From NCBI RefSeq assembly GCF_902150045.1, contig NZ_CABFVU010000001.1:496001-560000 (forward strand): a stretch of DNA of 64,000 nucleotides. Direction: 5' to 3'. This document shows, one piece after another, positions 26,298-35,488 of this stretch (position 1 is the first letter of the stretch; the number at the start of each line of letters is the position of its first letter). The notes under the pieces are model-generated. The model did not search any database, had not been told where the DNA came from, and was given only the letters and a program-made list of their open reading frames with translations. Made by a program: the position numbers and the translations under genes. The DNA comes from Chitinophaga polysaccharea (GTDB lineage Bacteria > Bacteroidota > Bacteroidia > Chitinophagales > Chitinophagaceae).

Positions 26298-26996
26298 TTA
26301 TTGATTCTGCAGTTCCTGTTCCGCTGTTCTCAGGAATTCACCCAGGCGGAAACCGAAGTCGTGCCGGAAACTCAGTACATGCAGCACCCCGTTTGTTGGT
26401 TGTATATCCGATGTCATCACCAGTACTTTGGGATTGTTGGCAAAGGTCACCGGGTCGTAGGTGATATCTGTCAGCTGCATTACCCGTGCACCTACTGCTT
26501 CCACGCCGTTATAATTCTGGTAGATCAACCCGATGTTGAGAATATACCCGCTGCTCATTACGTAGTTAATACCCGGGTACGCATATACGTTTACCGGGTC
26601 GATACGTGCAAATTTGTTGGCCGTGTATTTACCCTTCATGATATACATTCCCAGGAATTTCTTCCATACTTTACCGGGTATATCGGCCAGCTTCACGCTG
26701 TCTTCCACCATTATGTGCCGGTATTCGTTCAGCAGGTCAATAGCTTCTACAATGCTCTGGTCTGTTGGCGTGAAGAAAGTAACAGAATCGTTCTGCAACA
26801 TTTCTTTCAGGCCTGCTTTCTCCACCACATATGCCACCGTATCAAAAAGATCGGTATTCTGCACCAGGTAATCATAAATGGTGCCTTTATAATGCGGATC
26901 TGCAAGACCGCTGTCGATATAGTAATCCTTTTTACAGCCGGAAAATATCAGGCCTGTTATCAACAGGATACCGGCTAAGGTTAATAACTTTCGCAT
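26298..26996 (-). CDS. Fasciclin (FAS1) domain lipoprotein
   Basis: 232 residues. Leader MRKLLTLAGILLITGLIFSGCKKDYY, lipidated Cys near 21. One FAS1 domain follows: TIYDYLVQNTDLFDTVAYVVEKAGLKEMLQNDSVTFFTPTDQS with the H1-like FFTPTDQSI, ending in the H2-like NGVLHVLSF. FAS1 domains are adhesion and glycan or matrix binding modules. It lies 18 bases downstream of a SusD gene and 18 bases upstream of the IPT/TIG lipoprotein, and is clearly co-transcribed. A related FAS1 protein occupies the same position in the preceding module. Confidence 0.85.
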   Translation of the reverse strand: MRKLLTLAGILLITGLIFSGCKKDYYIDSGLADPHYKGTIYDYLVQNTDLFDTVAYVVEKAGLKEMLQNDSVTFFTPTDQSIVEAIDLLNEYRHIMVEDSVKLADIPGKVWKKFLGMYIMKGKYTANKFARIDPVNVYAYPGINYVMSSGYILNIGLIYQNYNGVEAVGARVMQLTDITYDPVTFANNPKVLVMTSDIQPTNGVLHVLSFRHDFGFRLGEFLRTAEQELQNQ

Positions 26997-27014
26997 AGTG
27001 AATATTTTTTACAG

Positions 27015-28484
27015 TTATTGTATCCAGTATTGGTTCCTGGTGATCAGCGGATTGTTATTTACTGCGGATGTTGCAATTGGCCAGGTCCATGCACCTTTCT
27101 CCATCAGGTCCGGTGTGAGCGGGTTCTCTGTCAGGTTCTTGTTGCCAATCCTGCCGGTGCGTATCAGGTCATACCACAGATGTCCTTCTCCCATCAGCTC
27201 TTTTTCCCTTTCAAAGAAAATGGCCTCCTTCAGGGGATCGCCACCACCGCCGGCATACACTTTTGCGCCTGCGCGGTCGCGCACCAGGTTCAGCATTTCA
27301 ATAGCTTCTGCATTCCGGTTGCCCAGGTTAGCCAGTGCTTCTGCCCTCAGCAGGATCACGTCTGCATAACGGAACAGGATGAAGTTGGCGTCATAGTCCC
27401 TGGTGATAGGATTGGTAATGGCGGAAAATTTCAGGAACATCGGCTTCTTTTCTCCTTTTTGTGCATAGGGATCATCAAACCAGAGATCCAACCGCTTGTC
27501 TGATTCGCCCCGTGGATAGATCCTGTCCAGGTGCCTTACCATAGGAGTAATTTCACTGTTGCCATTCAATCCGTCGCGGATAATAGGATCATGCAATGTC
27601 CACTGGCAGATGAGGAAGTGGAAAGCGCCTCCATAGTTGGCATCGAGCGACAGTTCAAAGATGCCTTCTTCGGAGCGGCCTTTGAAAATAGCCTGGAAGG
27701 TTTCCTTGGTATAAGGCAGCAGTTTGTACTCATGCAGGTCCATCAATTCTTTGATGAGATCGGCAGTCTGGCTCCAGTACTTTTGCTGGTTCCCCTGGTC
27801 AAAACCGGCGCACCACATATTGATATGCGCCATCAGCGCCAGCGCTGCGCCCTTGGTGCCACGCACGGCCCTGTTGGTGGGATCGTCGTAGGAGATCACC
27901 ATATCGTCTTTGCAGCCTGCGAGATCTTTCAGGCAAAAGTCCAGTACGGTGAGCATTTTTTCGCGGGGCTTCAGCGTGATGTCATACGGGTCTGTTTGTA
28001 AAGGCACATCGCTGTACAGGCGCGTCATGTAGAAGTAAATAAAAGCGCGTATGAACCGGGCTTCTGCCACCAGGGCTTTCTTCTCCTTTGAGCTGAAGGC
28101 AGGATCTTCAATACCGGGTATCCTGTCTATACAAAGATTGGCGGTTGCAATAGCCTGGTAAAATAATCCCCAGTCGGGAATATCTTCAATGCCATCACCG
28201 CCGGCCTGGAGCAGGCGGTTGGCAGCCAGGTTGCGGAACCCGTTCTTATCGAACCAGTTCCAGTTACCGGGCCTGAAATCGCCCACATTATATACCACGC
28301 CGTTGGTAAATTTCTGCAGCAGCTTTGCATAGGCGCCGTTGATGGCCTTCTGCGCATCTCCTTTTGTTTTCCAGAAATCTTTTCCCGAAAGGGTATCCAA
28401 TGGTTTTACTTCCAGGAATTTCTTACAGGAAGCAGCTCCCAGCAACAAGCAGAAAAGCATTCCTATTCTAAACCAGTATTTCAT
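27015..28484 (-). CDS. SusD/RagB-family lipoprotein (module 2)
   Basis: 489 residues. Lipoprotein leader (MKYWFRIGMLFCLLLGAASCKKFLEVKP, Cys near 20). SusD features: FWKTKGDAQKAINGAYAKL, KKALVAEARFIRAFIYFYMTRLYSDVPLQ, and a C-terminal FEREKELMGEGHLWYDLIRTGRI. Partner of the SusC encoded 21 bases upstream. The C-terminal end is ITRNQYWIQ rather than the usual GW/NP ending, which is acceptable for the family. Surface-exposed lid of the transporter; ligand unknown. Confidence 0.93.
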   Translation of the reverse strand: MKYWFRIGMLFCLLLGAASCKKFLEVKPLDTLSGKDFWKTKGDAQKAINGAYAKLLQKFTNGVVYNVGDFRPGNWNWFDKNGFRNLAANRLLQAGGDGIEDIPDWGLFYQAIATANLCIDRIPGIEDPAFSSKEKKALVAEARFIRAFIYFYMTRLYSDVPLQTDPYDITLKPREKMLTVLDFCLKDLAGCKDDMVISYDDPTNRAVRGTKGAALALMAHINMWCAGFDQGNQQKYWSQTADLIKELMDLHEYKLLPYTKETFQAIFKGRSEEGIFELSLDANYGGAFHFLICQWTLHDPIIRDGLNGNSEITPMVRHLDRIYPRGESDKRLDLWFDDPYAQKGEKKPMFLKFSAITNPITRDYDANFILFRYADVILLRAEALANLGNRNAEAIEMLNLVRDRAGAKVYAGGGGDPLKEAIFFEREKELMGEGHLWYDLIRTGRIGNKNLTENPLTPDLMEKGAWTWPIATSAVNNNPLITRNQYWIQ

Positions 28485-28505
28485 CTGAAAATAATTTAAG
28501 TATCA

Positions 28506-31500
28506 TTAAAATTGAGCACCGATACCGAATGTCAGGCTGGTAGCGTTGGGATACCCGTTGATATCATCCCTTCCCAGCGAAGTCACGGTTTCCGGGTTTG
28601 GCCCTGTATATTTTGAGAAGATGGCTACGTTGTATGCAGTAAGATAAGCACGCAATACCCGCAGCTTTAACTTCTTCATAAAATCAAAATCACGGAACTG
28701 GTAGGCCAGTGTGATCTGGTTAATTTTGAAGTAAGAACCATCTTCCATCCAAAGGCTCTGATCCAGCCTGTTGGGCGCTACCTGCGCATCGTGGTCAAAA
28801 GACCCTACGATAGCGGGATGTGAAGATTTATCGCCGGGATTTTTCCAGTAGTCGATCTGGCTGATATCATACAGGTTGATAGGCCCGGCAGCAGTACCAC
28901 TTGATCTCGATAACAGCTCAGGATACTGCAGGCGGAAAATCCTTGCGGCAATGGCGTTGTTCAGAATGCTGCGATCAGCCAGGAAGGTGCAGTTGATATT
29001 GAGCGACAGGTTCCGGTAGCTCAGCGTATTGTTCAACCCGCCGGTGAACATAGGCTCAGGGTTACCCATGATCACATAGTCGGCGCCATCCAAAGCATAG
29101 TCGCCGTTCAGATCCCTCCAGATAGGATCGCCTCCCTGGAAATACTGGGTACCCGGACCTTTAAATGCTTTGTAACGCACTCCCCTGATAGGATCTACCG
29201 GTACATCAGACGTATTGGCATAAATCCCATCTGTCTGGTACATGTAATTGCTCTGTGGATTTCTTCCCACTTTCAGTGCAATGCTCTGGTAAGTGTTCTG
29301 GTCTACGTTAATGAAGAGCTGAGAACCGCCCGGCAATTCGGTGAGCACCCCTTTGTTGTAAGCGCCGTTGATAGAAAAGATCCACTGGAACCCTTTAGGG
29401 TCACGGTTCATAACAGGGCGTGTAGTGATAGACAACTCATGCCCGTAGTTCACAATGGCGCCGCCGTTCACCTGCATTTTGCCATAACCGGTAGAATTAG
29501 GTAACGGGATATCGCGTACCAGGTTGTAGTTGTTCTTGTAATAGGTATCATAAATGATTTCCACGCGTCCTCTCAGCAGCCCCAGGTCTACCCCGAAGTT
29601 AAACTGTGATGATTTCTCCGGCTCCATGTAAGGATTGGCCAGCACACCGTAGTTAGGATTGATGGAAATAGCGTTATTATAGTTCTTCACACTTTCGTAT
29701 GCGCCCAGTGAATTGAGAATGGTGGCGGTAGGGCGACTGTTAACCCCATAGGTTACACGCACCGATCCGTAATCCAGCCAGTTCCAGCGGCGCATAAGGT
29801 TTTCCTTATTGAAGTTCCAGCGGACGCCAACGGATGGATTTTTCGTATAGGGGTTGTTGATACCCGCCGATGAATTTCCGTCCAGCCGGTAAGCCAGGTC
29901 CAGTACGTACTTGGTACGATAGTTATAAGACAGGAACCCTGCCCATGAAGCCGCATGATACACATAAGATACCGGGGTACCATTCACGTTTATTTCACTG
30001 GCATTGTTCCAGGGGTTACCGGGGTAGAAACGCGGCGAGTAACCACGCGGCCCCCAGTAATAATCGTTCGGGCCGTTCCGTATATCCTTCACGTGCTGGT
30101 CGTCCGACTTGATATTCACTTCACTGAACACGCTGGCATAAATATTATGCCCCTTCTCCTGGTCGGAAGGCCGGCTGCTGTAGCTGTAGTTCACACCATT
30201 CCTGGTGTTCAGCTCATCGTGCCGGCCAACGAAACCGTATAAACCGGTTTGGTTGTTATTGGAAAACGATTGGTTAAACCGGTCTCTTGTATCTGTATAA
30301 TAATCGTAAGAAGTGGTGGAGTTAATACGCAACCCTTTTATAATTTCATAATCCACATCCACGAAACCGCGGATATTGAGGGTATTGTTATCATCAATAT
30401 TATTCTCATATCCGCTCAGCTGGGGGTTGCCAACAAAGGTAGAAGGGCCGGGCATCAGGGAAGATGTGAAAGAGTTTCCGGCGCCGTTGTTGGTTAACCC
30501 GCCGCCGTTACCCCGTTGCTTCTGACCCAGCGCGCTGAACAACTGCGCCCCGATACGGAGTTTCTGACTTGGCTGCATATTCAGCTGCATGTTCAGGCTG
30601 TATTTATTAAAGCCGGTATTTTTCAATACGCCCTGGTTCATCTGGTAGGCGAAGTTGGCTTTATAGTTCATCTTCGGGTTACCACCGCTGATCTGGACGT
30701 TGTTATTGGTATTCAGGGTAGTCTGGTAAAATAATCCCTGCCAGTCGGTGGAATTATTATAAAACGCATTCAGGCTGTCTGTCAGGAACTGGGAATTAGG
30801 ATCTCCCAGCATACTGCGGGCTGCCTGCAGATCCCTGGCATTTTTCATGATGGAGCTGATACGATACCTGCGCTCCGCATTACCGCCAATGGTAGGCCGC
30901 AAAGGAGGCGGCAGGTTCACAAACAAACTACTGTTGATATCAATGATCGGGGTAGGTGAGTTACCACGTTTGGTAGTTACCACAATTACACCGTTAGCAC
31001 CACGGGAGCCATACAATGCAGTTGCCTGCGCATCTTTCATTACTACGATCGACTCTACGTCTTCCGGCGGAATTAACGCCAGCGGGCCGGTAGCCGCGCC
31101 GGGCTGCAGCATCGATTGCGAAATACCTCCGTCGAAATCTACCGGCACGTTATCAATTACCAACAACGGGTTATTACTGGTGAGATAGGCGTTATCACCG
31201 CTTCCGCTTACATCCAGCTGGGAAACCCCTCTAACGGACATGGTACCACGAAAACCAGGAGCGCCGGAGTTATTCTGGATATTAAGCCCCGCAATCTTAC
31301 CCTGCAGCAGTTCCTGGATGTTGGACACCGGAACATCCTGCAGCGCCTTTCCATCTATTACGCCGGCAGAACCGGAGGAGGTTTCCTTGGTACGCTTCTG
31401 GTAACCGATGATCACCGTTTCTTTCAGTGATTTATTTTCAGGGCTCATGGTAACATTCAGCGTGGTCACCTTTCCTACTTTAACCGTTTCCAGCCGATAC

Positions 31501-31748
31501 CCGATGTAGCGGAACTGGATGGATTTTTCAGGATCCACCGTAATAGTGAAATGCCCTGTGGGATCGGTAACACCCAGGCCTTTATTATTTTTTATATCGA
31601 TGATCGTTACGCCGGGGATTCCTTCTTTGGAAGCGGCATCCGTAACCCGTCCCTTAACGGTAACAGCCTGTTGGGCAAATACCGTGTTGCCGGCTCCTGT
31701 CAATAACAGGAAGAGAATTACCAGCGTATGTATGTACCGTTTTTTCAT
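28506..31748 (-). CDS. SusC/RagA TonB-linked transporter (module 2)
   Basis: 1080 residues. Signal peptide (ending NTVFAQQ), then directly a carboxypeptidase-D-like domain (VKGRVTDAASKEGIPGVTII, about 30-105), a plug with ETVIIGYQKRTKETSSGSAG and DVPVSNIQELLQGKIAGLNI, and a barrel ending TFGIGAQF. There is no STN domain, in keeping with the absence of a sigma/FecR pair in this run. First gene of the second SusC-SusD-FAS1-accessory module, 39 bases downstream of the DUF5007-like gene. Confidence 0.94.
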   Translation of the reverse strand: MKKRYIHTLVILFLLLTGAGNTVFAQQAVTVKGRVTDAASKEGIPGVTIIDIKNNKGLGVTDPTGHFTITVDPEKSIQFRYIGYRLETVKVGKVTTLNVTMSPENKSLKETVIIGYQKRTKETSSGSAGVIDGKALQDVPVSNIQELLQGKIAGLNIQNNSGAPGFRGTMSVRGVSQLDVSGSGDNAYLTSNNPLLVIDNVPVDFDGGISQSMLQPGAATGPLALIPPEDVESIVVMKDAQATALYGSRGANGVIVVTTKRGNSPTPIIDINSSLFVNLPPPLRPTIGGNAERRYRISSIMKNARDLQAARSMLGDPNSQFLTDSLNAFYNNSTDWQGLFYQTTLNTNNNVQISGGNPKMNYKANFAYQMNQGVLKNTGFNKYSLNMQLNMQPSQKLRIGAQLFSALGQKQRGNGGGLTNNGAGNSFTSSLMPGPSTFVGNPQLSGYENNIDDNNTLNIRGFVDVDYEIIKGLRINSTTSYDYYTDTRDRFNQSFSNNNQTGLYGFVGRHDELNTRNGVNYSYSSRPSDQEKGHNIYASVFSEVNIKSDDQHVKDIRNGPNDYYWGPRGYSPRFYPGNPWNNASEINVNGTPVSYVYHAASWAGFLSYNYRTKYVLDLAYRLDGNSSAGINNPYTKNPSVGVRWNFNKENLMRRWNWLDYGSVRVTYGVNSRPTATILNSLGAYESVKNYNNAISINPNYGVLANPYMEPEKSSQFNFGVDLGLLRGRVEIIYDTYYKNNYNLVRDIPLPNSTGYGKMQVNGGAIVNYGHELSITTRPVMNRDPKGFQWIFSINGAYNKGVLTELPGGSQLFINVDQNTYQSIALKVGRNPQSNYMYQTDGIYANTSDVPVDPIRGVRYKAFKGPGTQYFQGGDPIWRDLNGDYALDGADYVIMGNPEPMFTGGLNNTLSYRNLSLNINCTFLADRSILNNAIAARIFRLQYPELLSRSSGTAAGPINLYDISQIDYWKNPGDKSSHPAIVGSFDHDAQVAPNRLDQSLWMEDGSYFKINQITLAYQFRDFDFMKKLKLRVLRAYLTAYNVAIFSKYTGPNPETVTSLGRDDINGYPNATSLTFGIGAQF

Positions 31749-31787
31749 GGCACTAATGTTTTAATGTTTCAGAATACAGTTACCGGT

Positions 31788-32828
31788 TTAATCGTTGGTA
31801 AACTTGGGATTTACTTTAAACTTGAAGATTACATCCCAGCTGCCTGGCTCAAATACAGCGAACCCATAGCCAATGCCCGCCTGCCTGCGGGTACCATAGG
31901 AAACACGCTCATAGGAGAAAAAGATGCTGGCCTTTTCATTGATACCAACATCCGCCAGCACGGGGTAAGGACTGGTAACATCCCAGGTAACGGTAACACT
32001 GTCTTGTGAAAACTTCCGGTTAAAGCCAAAAAACACGTTCGTACCAATGGTATTGCTATAGTATCTCAGGCTATCCCATTGGGTGACATTAAAATTTGAC
32101 ATTTTAATAGGTAAGGAATCCTTATCAAAAAATTTAAAGGTGAGTGTATTCTTTGCAGTGCCTGTTTTAACAAAGTACACGTTCACCTGGTCGTTGTTGA
32201 TCGTGTTGTTTTGCATATCCTGCACCCCAATAAGCGTAGGATGATTATACACCAGGTTGCCATTGGATTCCTTTTTCTGAAGCCCGGTGATATCATCAAA
32301 CTCATAAGGCTCATATGGGCGCGGGCGGCGGAGATCCAGCTTTCTTTTCTGGAAAGTTTTCTGCCCGCCCTTGTTCTTTACCAGGATATCGAAAGTATAC
32401 ACGCCCTGTTTTATTTTGGAACTGTCGGTAGCCCAGAAAACAAGGTCGCCGGAAGTGGAGCGCATGTCAAGCACTGGTCTTTTCACCTGGAAACGTTTGG
32501 CTTCAATTTCCGCCACAGTTTTCTCGGTACCACTGTAGTATTCCTTCCATTGCCAGGTATTCACTTCTTCCAGCAGCTCCGTTGCAGGCGTGCCATCAGG
32601 CCGGGCAATGTTCTTCATCTCAAAAGTGAGCGGTTGTGTGGAATTGTCTGCGTTGAATTTTCCATAGAACACATTTGTACGTCCAAAATTTGCCTGGTAA
32701 GTATCACCGTCGAAGTTGGCGTTATTACTGAAGTGCTCTTTTTCATCGGGCAGCAGCTGCTTGTAACAGCCTGTTGCCATTGTTGCCAGTGCAGTGGCTA
32801 TAAATAAAGTATATACTTGCCTTTTCAT
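31788..32828 (-). CDS. DUF5007-like surface lipoprotein
   Basis: 346 residues. Leader MKRQVYTLFIATALATMATGCYKQLLPDEK, lipidated Cys near 21. The mature part has mostly beta character, with segments such as NFGRTNVFYGKFNADNSTQPLTFEM, GVYTFDILVKNKGGQKTFQKRKL and GIGYGFAVFEPGSWDVIFKFKV. I recognise it as the DUF5007 type that accompanies FAS1 proteins and SusCD pairs in this phylum, with moderate certainty about the family number. It follows the FAS1-CBM6 gene after two bases. The role is unknown; it is probably part of the surface complex. Confidence 0.7.
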   Translation of the reverse strand: MKRQVYTLFIATALATMATGCYKQLLPDEKEHFSNNANFDGDTYQANFGRTNVFYGKFNADNSTQPLTFEMKNIARPDGTPATELLEEVNTWQWKEYYSGTEKTVAEIEAKRFQVKRPVLDMRSTSGDLVFWATDSSKIKQGVYTFDILVKNKGGQKTFQKRKLDLRRPRPYEPYEFDDITGLQKKESNGNLVYNHPTLIGVQDMQNNTINNDQVNVYFVKTGTAKNTLTFKFFDKDSLPIKMSNFNVTQWDSLRYYSNTIGTNVFFGFNRKFSQDSVTVTWDVTSPYPVLADVGINEKASIFFSYERVSYGTRRQAGIGYGFAVFEPGSWDVIFKFKVNPKFTND

Positions 32829-32830
32829 TG

Positions 32831-33973
32831 CTATGGGTTTATTTTGGTGAAGATGAGACGGTGCAGGTTCAGGTTTGCCTTTTTGATCATCACTTTCATC
32901 AGGTGTTTGCCTGCGGGCAGATCCGCCGTTCCAAAGGCTCCCTGCCAGGTTTGCCAGCCGCCGGTACCCTGTATGGGAATATCTTCACATACCCTTACTT
33001 CATCGATAGTGAGATAAATAAGACCACCGCCATTGCCGGCAATTCTCAGCTCTACTTTATATTTTCCTGCTTCTTTGATATCAACGGTATACCTTACCCA
33101 ATCACCATCACTGGTCCAGCCAATATTGTAATTGCCGCCCGGGCTGGTGGACCCGTCGCCTTCCGAACAGTTTTCTGTGCCAGGGTCATCAGGCCGGTAA
33201 GTATGGCCGCCGTTAGGATTGCGGTAATTATAGGCTACGCCTTTCGGGCCTTCATCGTAATCTGCGGCATTCACTATACCGGGTATTTCAAGCGGGTAAC
33301 CCAGGTAAGGCCCCTGCGGCGGCTCCAGCGATTTTGGATAGGCTTTCCCTACAAAAGAAGTGAACCCGAACACATGCCTGGTTTCCAGGATATGCATCAA
33401 TCCATTGGTGGATTTGATGTCCACGTTCTGGGTAAGCGCAACGGACCAGTCTTTCGTAAACCTGGAATCATTTTTATCACTGTACTGCAACACGGCGGTA
33501 CCTGCGCCAACTGCGCCGGAAGCATTGGTACCGGCGGTTTTCCCGTTCATTTCATGGCCATATAGGGATTCCAGGTCGCTACCGTCTGCATACCGCAGCG
33601 AATCGGCTGTTACCAGGCCGCGTACTATATAACGGCGCAATAAACTGTCCCATACAATAAGCGGTATGCTGTCAATTGTCCAGTTGCCTTTGTCGCCAAG
33701 CCGCTCCCTGGTAAAGTTCACATTACGGATAGCAGTGGTAATACTGTTGTCCTGCGGAACAAAAAAAGTAACCTGCTTACTCTTGAGCGTATCGGTAAGC
33801 TTTACACGGTCTATCAGTAATAACAGGGTATCATACAATCCTCCCTGTTGTTTGAGAAAATCATAGGTACTTACTTTCACTTCCGATAAAGGCTTTGCAT
33901 TCCGGTAATCCTGCATTCCCTTTTCACAGGCAAAGCAAGCCGTGATGACCAGTAGTATTAAATATTTTTTCAT
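32831..33973 (-). CDS. FAS1 domain fused to CBM6/CBM35-like carbohydrate-binding module, lipoprotein
   Basis: 380 residues. Leader MKKYLILLVITACFACEKGM, Cys near 16. The FAS1 domain covers about 30-200 (VSTYDFLKQQGGLYDTLLLL, QVTFFVPQDNSI, TNGLMHILETRHVFGF). From about 225 to the end a beta-jelly-roll module appears: EIPGIVNAADYDEGPKGVAY, then GGHTYRPDDPGTE, YNIGWTSDGDWVRYTVDI, and GTGGWQTWQGAFGTADLPAG. These are the classic CBM6 strands with the ligand-contacting aromatic residues. The fusion ties a matrix-type adhesion domain to a glycan-binding domain. It lies 12 bases after the module 1 SusD gene. Confidence 0.87.
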   Translation of the reverse strand: MKKYLILLVITACFACEKGMQDYRNAKPLSEVKVSTYDFLKQQGGLYDTLLLLIDRVKLTDTLKSKQVTFFVPQDNSITTAIRNVNFTRERLGDKGNWTIDSIPLIVWDSLLRRYIVRGLVTADSLRYADGSDLESLYGHEMNGKTAGTNASGAVGAGTAVLQYSDKNDSRFTKDWSVALTQNVDIKSTNGLMHILETRHVFGFTSFVGKAYPKSLEPPQGPYLGYPLEIPGIVNAADYDEGPKGVAYNYRNPNGGHTYRPDDPGTENCSEGDGSTSPGGNYNIGWTSDGDWVRYTVDIKEAGKYKVELRIAGNGGGLIYLTIDEVRVCEDIPIQGTGGWQTWQGAFGTADLPAGKHLMKVMIKKANLNLHRLIFTKINP

Positions 33974-33985
33974 GGCAGTGATTTG

Positions 33986-35488
33986 TTATTTCCAGAAAGA
34001 GTTTTGAACCAGTGCGCTGTTGTTGGCCAGCGCTTCCTGCGACAATGGCCAGAATGCGGCGCCCCTGTCTACATCCGCCTGCGTAAGCCTGGTATACTGC
34101 GGGATCTTTTTGAAATGTACCAGGTCATACCAGTACCATCCTTCTCCCATCAGCTCCCTTCTGCGTTCCAGCAAAATGGCATCCAGCAGTTCCTGCCCGG
34201 CAGTGGCTACATTTACATTTTTAAGCGCGCGGCTGTTACGGATCTGGTTCAGGTCTTTCTGTGCTTCGGCGGTTTGTCCTAACCGGGCTTTTGCTTCTGC
34301 ACGAAGGAGGTACAGCTCTTCATACCGAAATACGATAATACAGGAGGAATACATTTTCAATACGGGATCTTTTACCGCGCCATTGATCTGTTTCATTTTA
34401 AAGAAGATGGGATAGGCTTCTTCCATTTTTGTGAAGAAATAAGTGGGCCGTTGCTCACGGGATTCATTATAGATCTTCAGTACGCTGTCTTTAGGAACAT
34501 AAATTTCAGATTCCCTTTTTGGAATATAGGGTTCGCGGAGGGTCCAGTCTTCCAGTTGACCGGTGGAAGATATTTCCGCATGGTCAAAGTTCATATCCAC
34601 CTGGAAGATATTTGCCCCGATACGACCACGGAAAGCGCCGTCCAGCCTGGTTAAATCATTCAGGCTTACAAAGCCGTAACCGGTGTTCGACTGGTTATTG
34701 ATAACTGTATTGGCATACTCGAGCGATTTATCATACTCTCCTTTCCAGTTATAGATATGCGCCAGCAATGTATAGGCCATGCCTTTGGTAGCGGTGATGG
34801 AAATGTGATGCGATTCGCCCTGGCCGCGGTAGTCGCCTTGCTGCTCCGGCGATTTCCCATTGTATTTCCAGGGTAATCCATCAATACATGATTTGGCTTC
34901 TTCCGCAGCATAATCCAGTACTTTTTCCCATTTCTCACGGGCAATGGTTTTCACTACGCCATCAGAGGGAGCGGTTACCAGCGGCACATCTCCCCAGATC
35001 CTTACTATATAATAGTAAAGAAATGCGCGGATATAAATAGCCTGTGAACGGTCCAGCTTCATTTCGTTTTGCGAATACCGGTAATCGGTAGCAGTTACCT
35101 GTGGTAATTTTTCTATGGTAAGATTGCATTGCGCAATAGCTGTATAAAATCTTCGCCAGTCGCGCCATTCATCCATGGTGGTATAACTGGCGTTCAGGTT
35201 ATTTTCAACTACTGCGCGCAGGTCGCCACGTTTGGTCGACTGAAAGTCGCCGCCGCGCAGGTCCCCATACACCCAGTGTGCATTTTCGTTTGCCATGGCA
35301 GCGCGCATCAGGGCATAGCAGGCAGATAAGCCCGCGCGTGCATCGTTCTTGGTCTGCCACATATTTTCTTCCGTCAGGGCGCGGTGTGAGGGCACATCCA
35401 GCATTTTTTTACAGGATAGCATACCTCCTGCCAGTAAGAGTATTACCCCAACAACAGCAATATTTCTCATGATCATGTTTTTTAACAT
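33986..35488 (-). CDS. SusD/RagB-family lipoprotein (module 1)
   Basis: 500 residues from the ATG at 35488, which overlaps the susC stop by one base (TGATG), so translation is probably coupled; the ATG at 35470 (MRNIAVVGVILLL) is another possible start. Lipobox GGMLSCKKML. SusD features: MWQTKNDARAGLSACYALM, RSQAIYIRAFLYYYIVRIWGDVPLV, and LLERRRELMGEGWYWYDLVHFKKI. It partners the unusual SusC upstream. Confidence 0.93.
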   Translation of the reverse strand: MLKNMIMRNIAVVGVILLLAGGMLSCKKMLDVPSHRALTEENMWQTKNDARAGLSACYALMRAAMANENAHWVYGDLRGGDFQSTKRGDLRAVVENNLNASYTTMDEWRDWRRFYTAIAQCNLTIEKLPQVTATDYRYSQNEMKLDRSQAIYIRAFLYYYIVRIWGDVPLVTAPSDGVVKTIAREKWEKVLDYAAEEAKSCIDGLPWKYNGKSPEQQGDYRGQGESHHISITATKGMAYTLLAHIYNWKGEYDKSLEYANTVINNQSNTGYGFVSLNDLTRLDGAFRGRIGANIFQVDMNFDHAEISSTGQLEDWTLREPYIPKRESEIYVPKDSVLKIYNESREQRPTYFFTKMEEAYPIFFKMKQINGAVKDPVLKMYSSCIIVFRYEELYLLRAEAKARLGQTAEAQKDLNQIRNSRALKNVNVATAGQELLDAILLERRRELMGEGWYWYDLVHFKKIPQYTRLTQADVDRGAAFWPLSQEALANNSALVQNSFWK

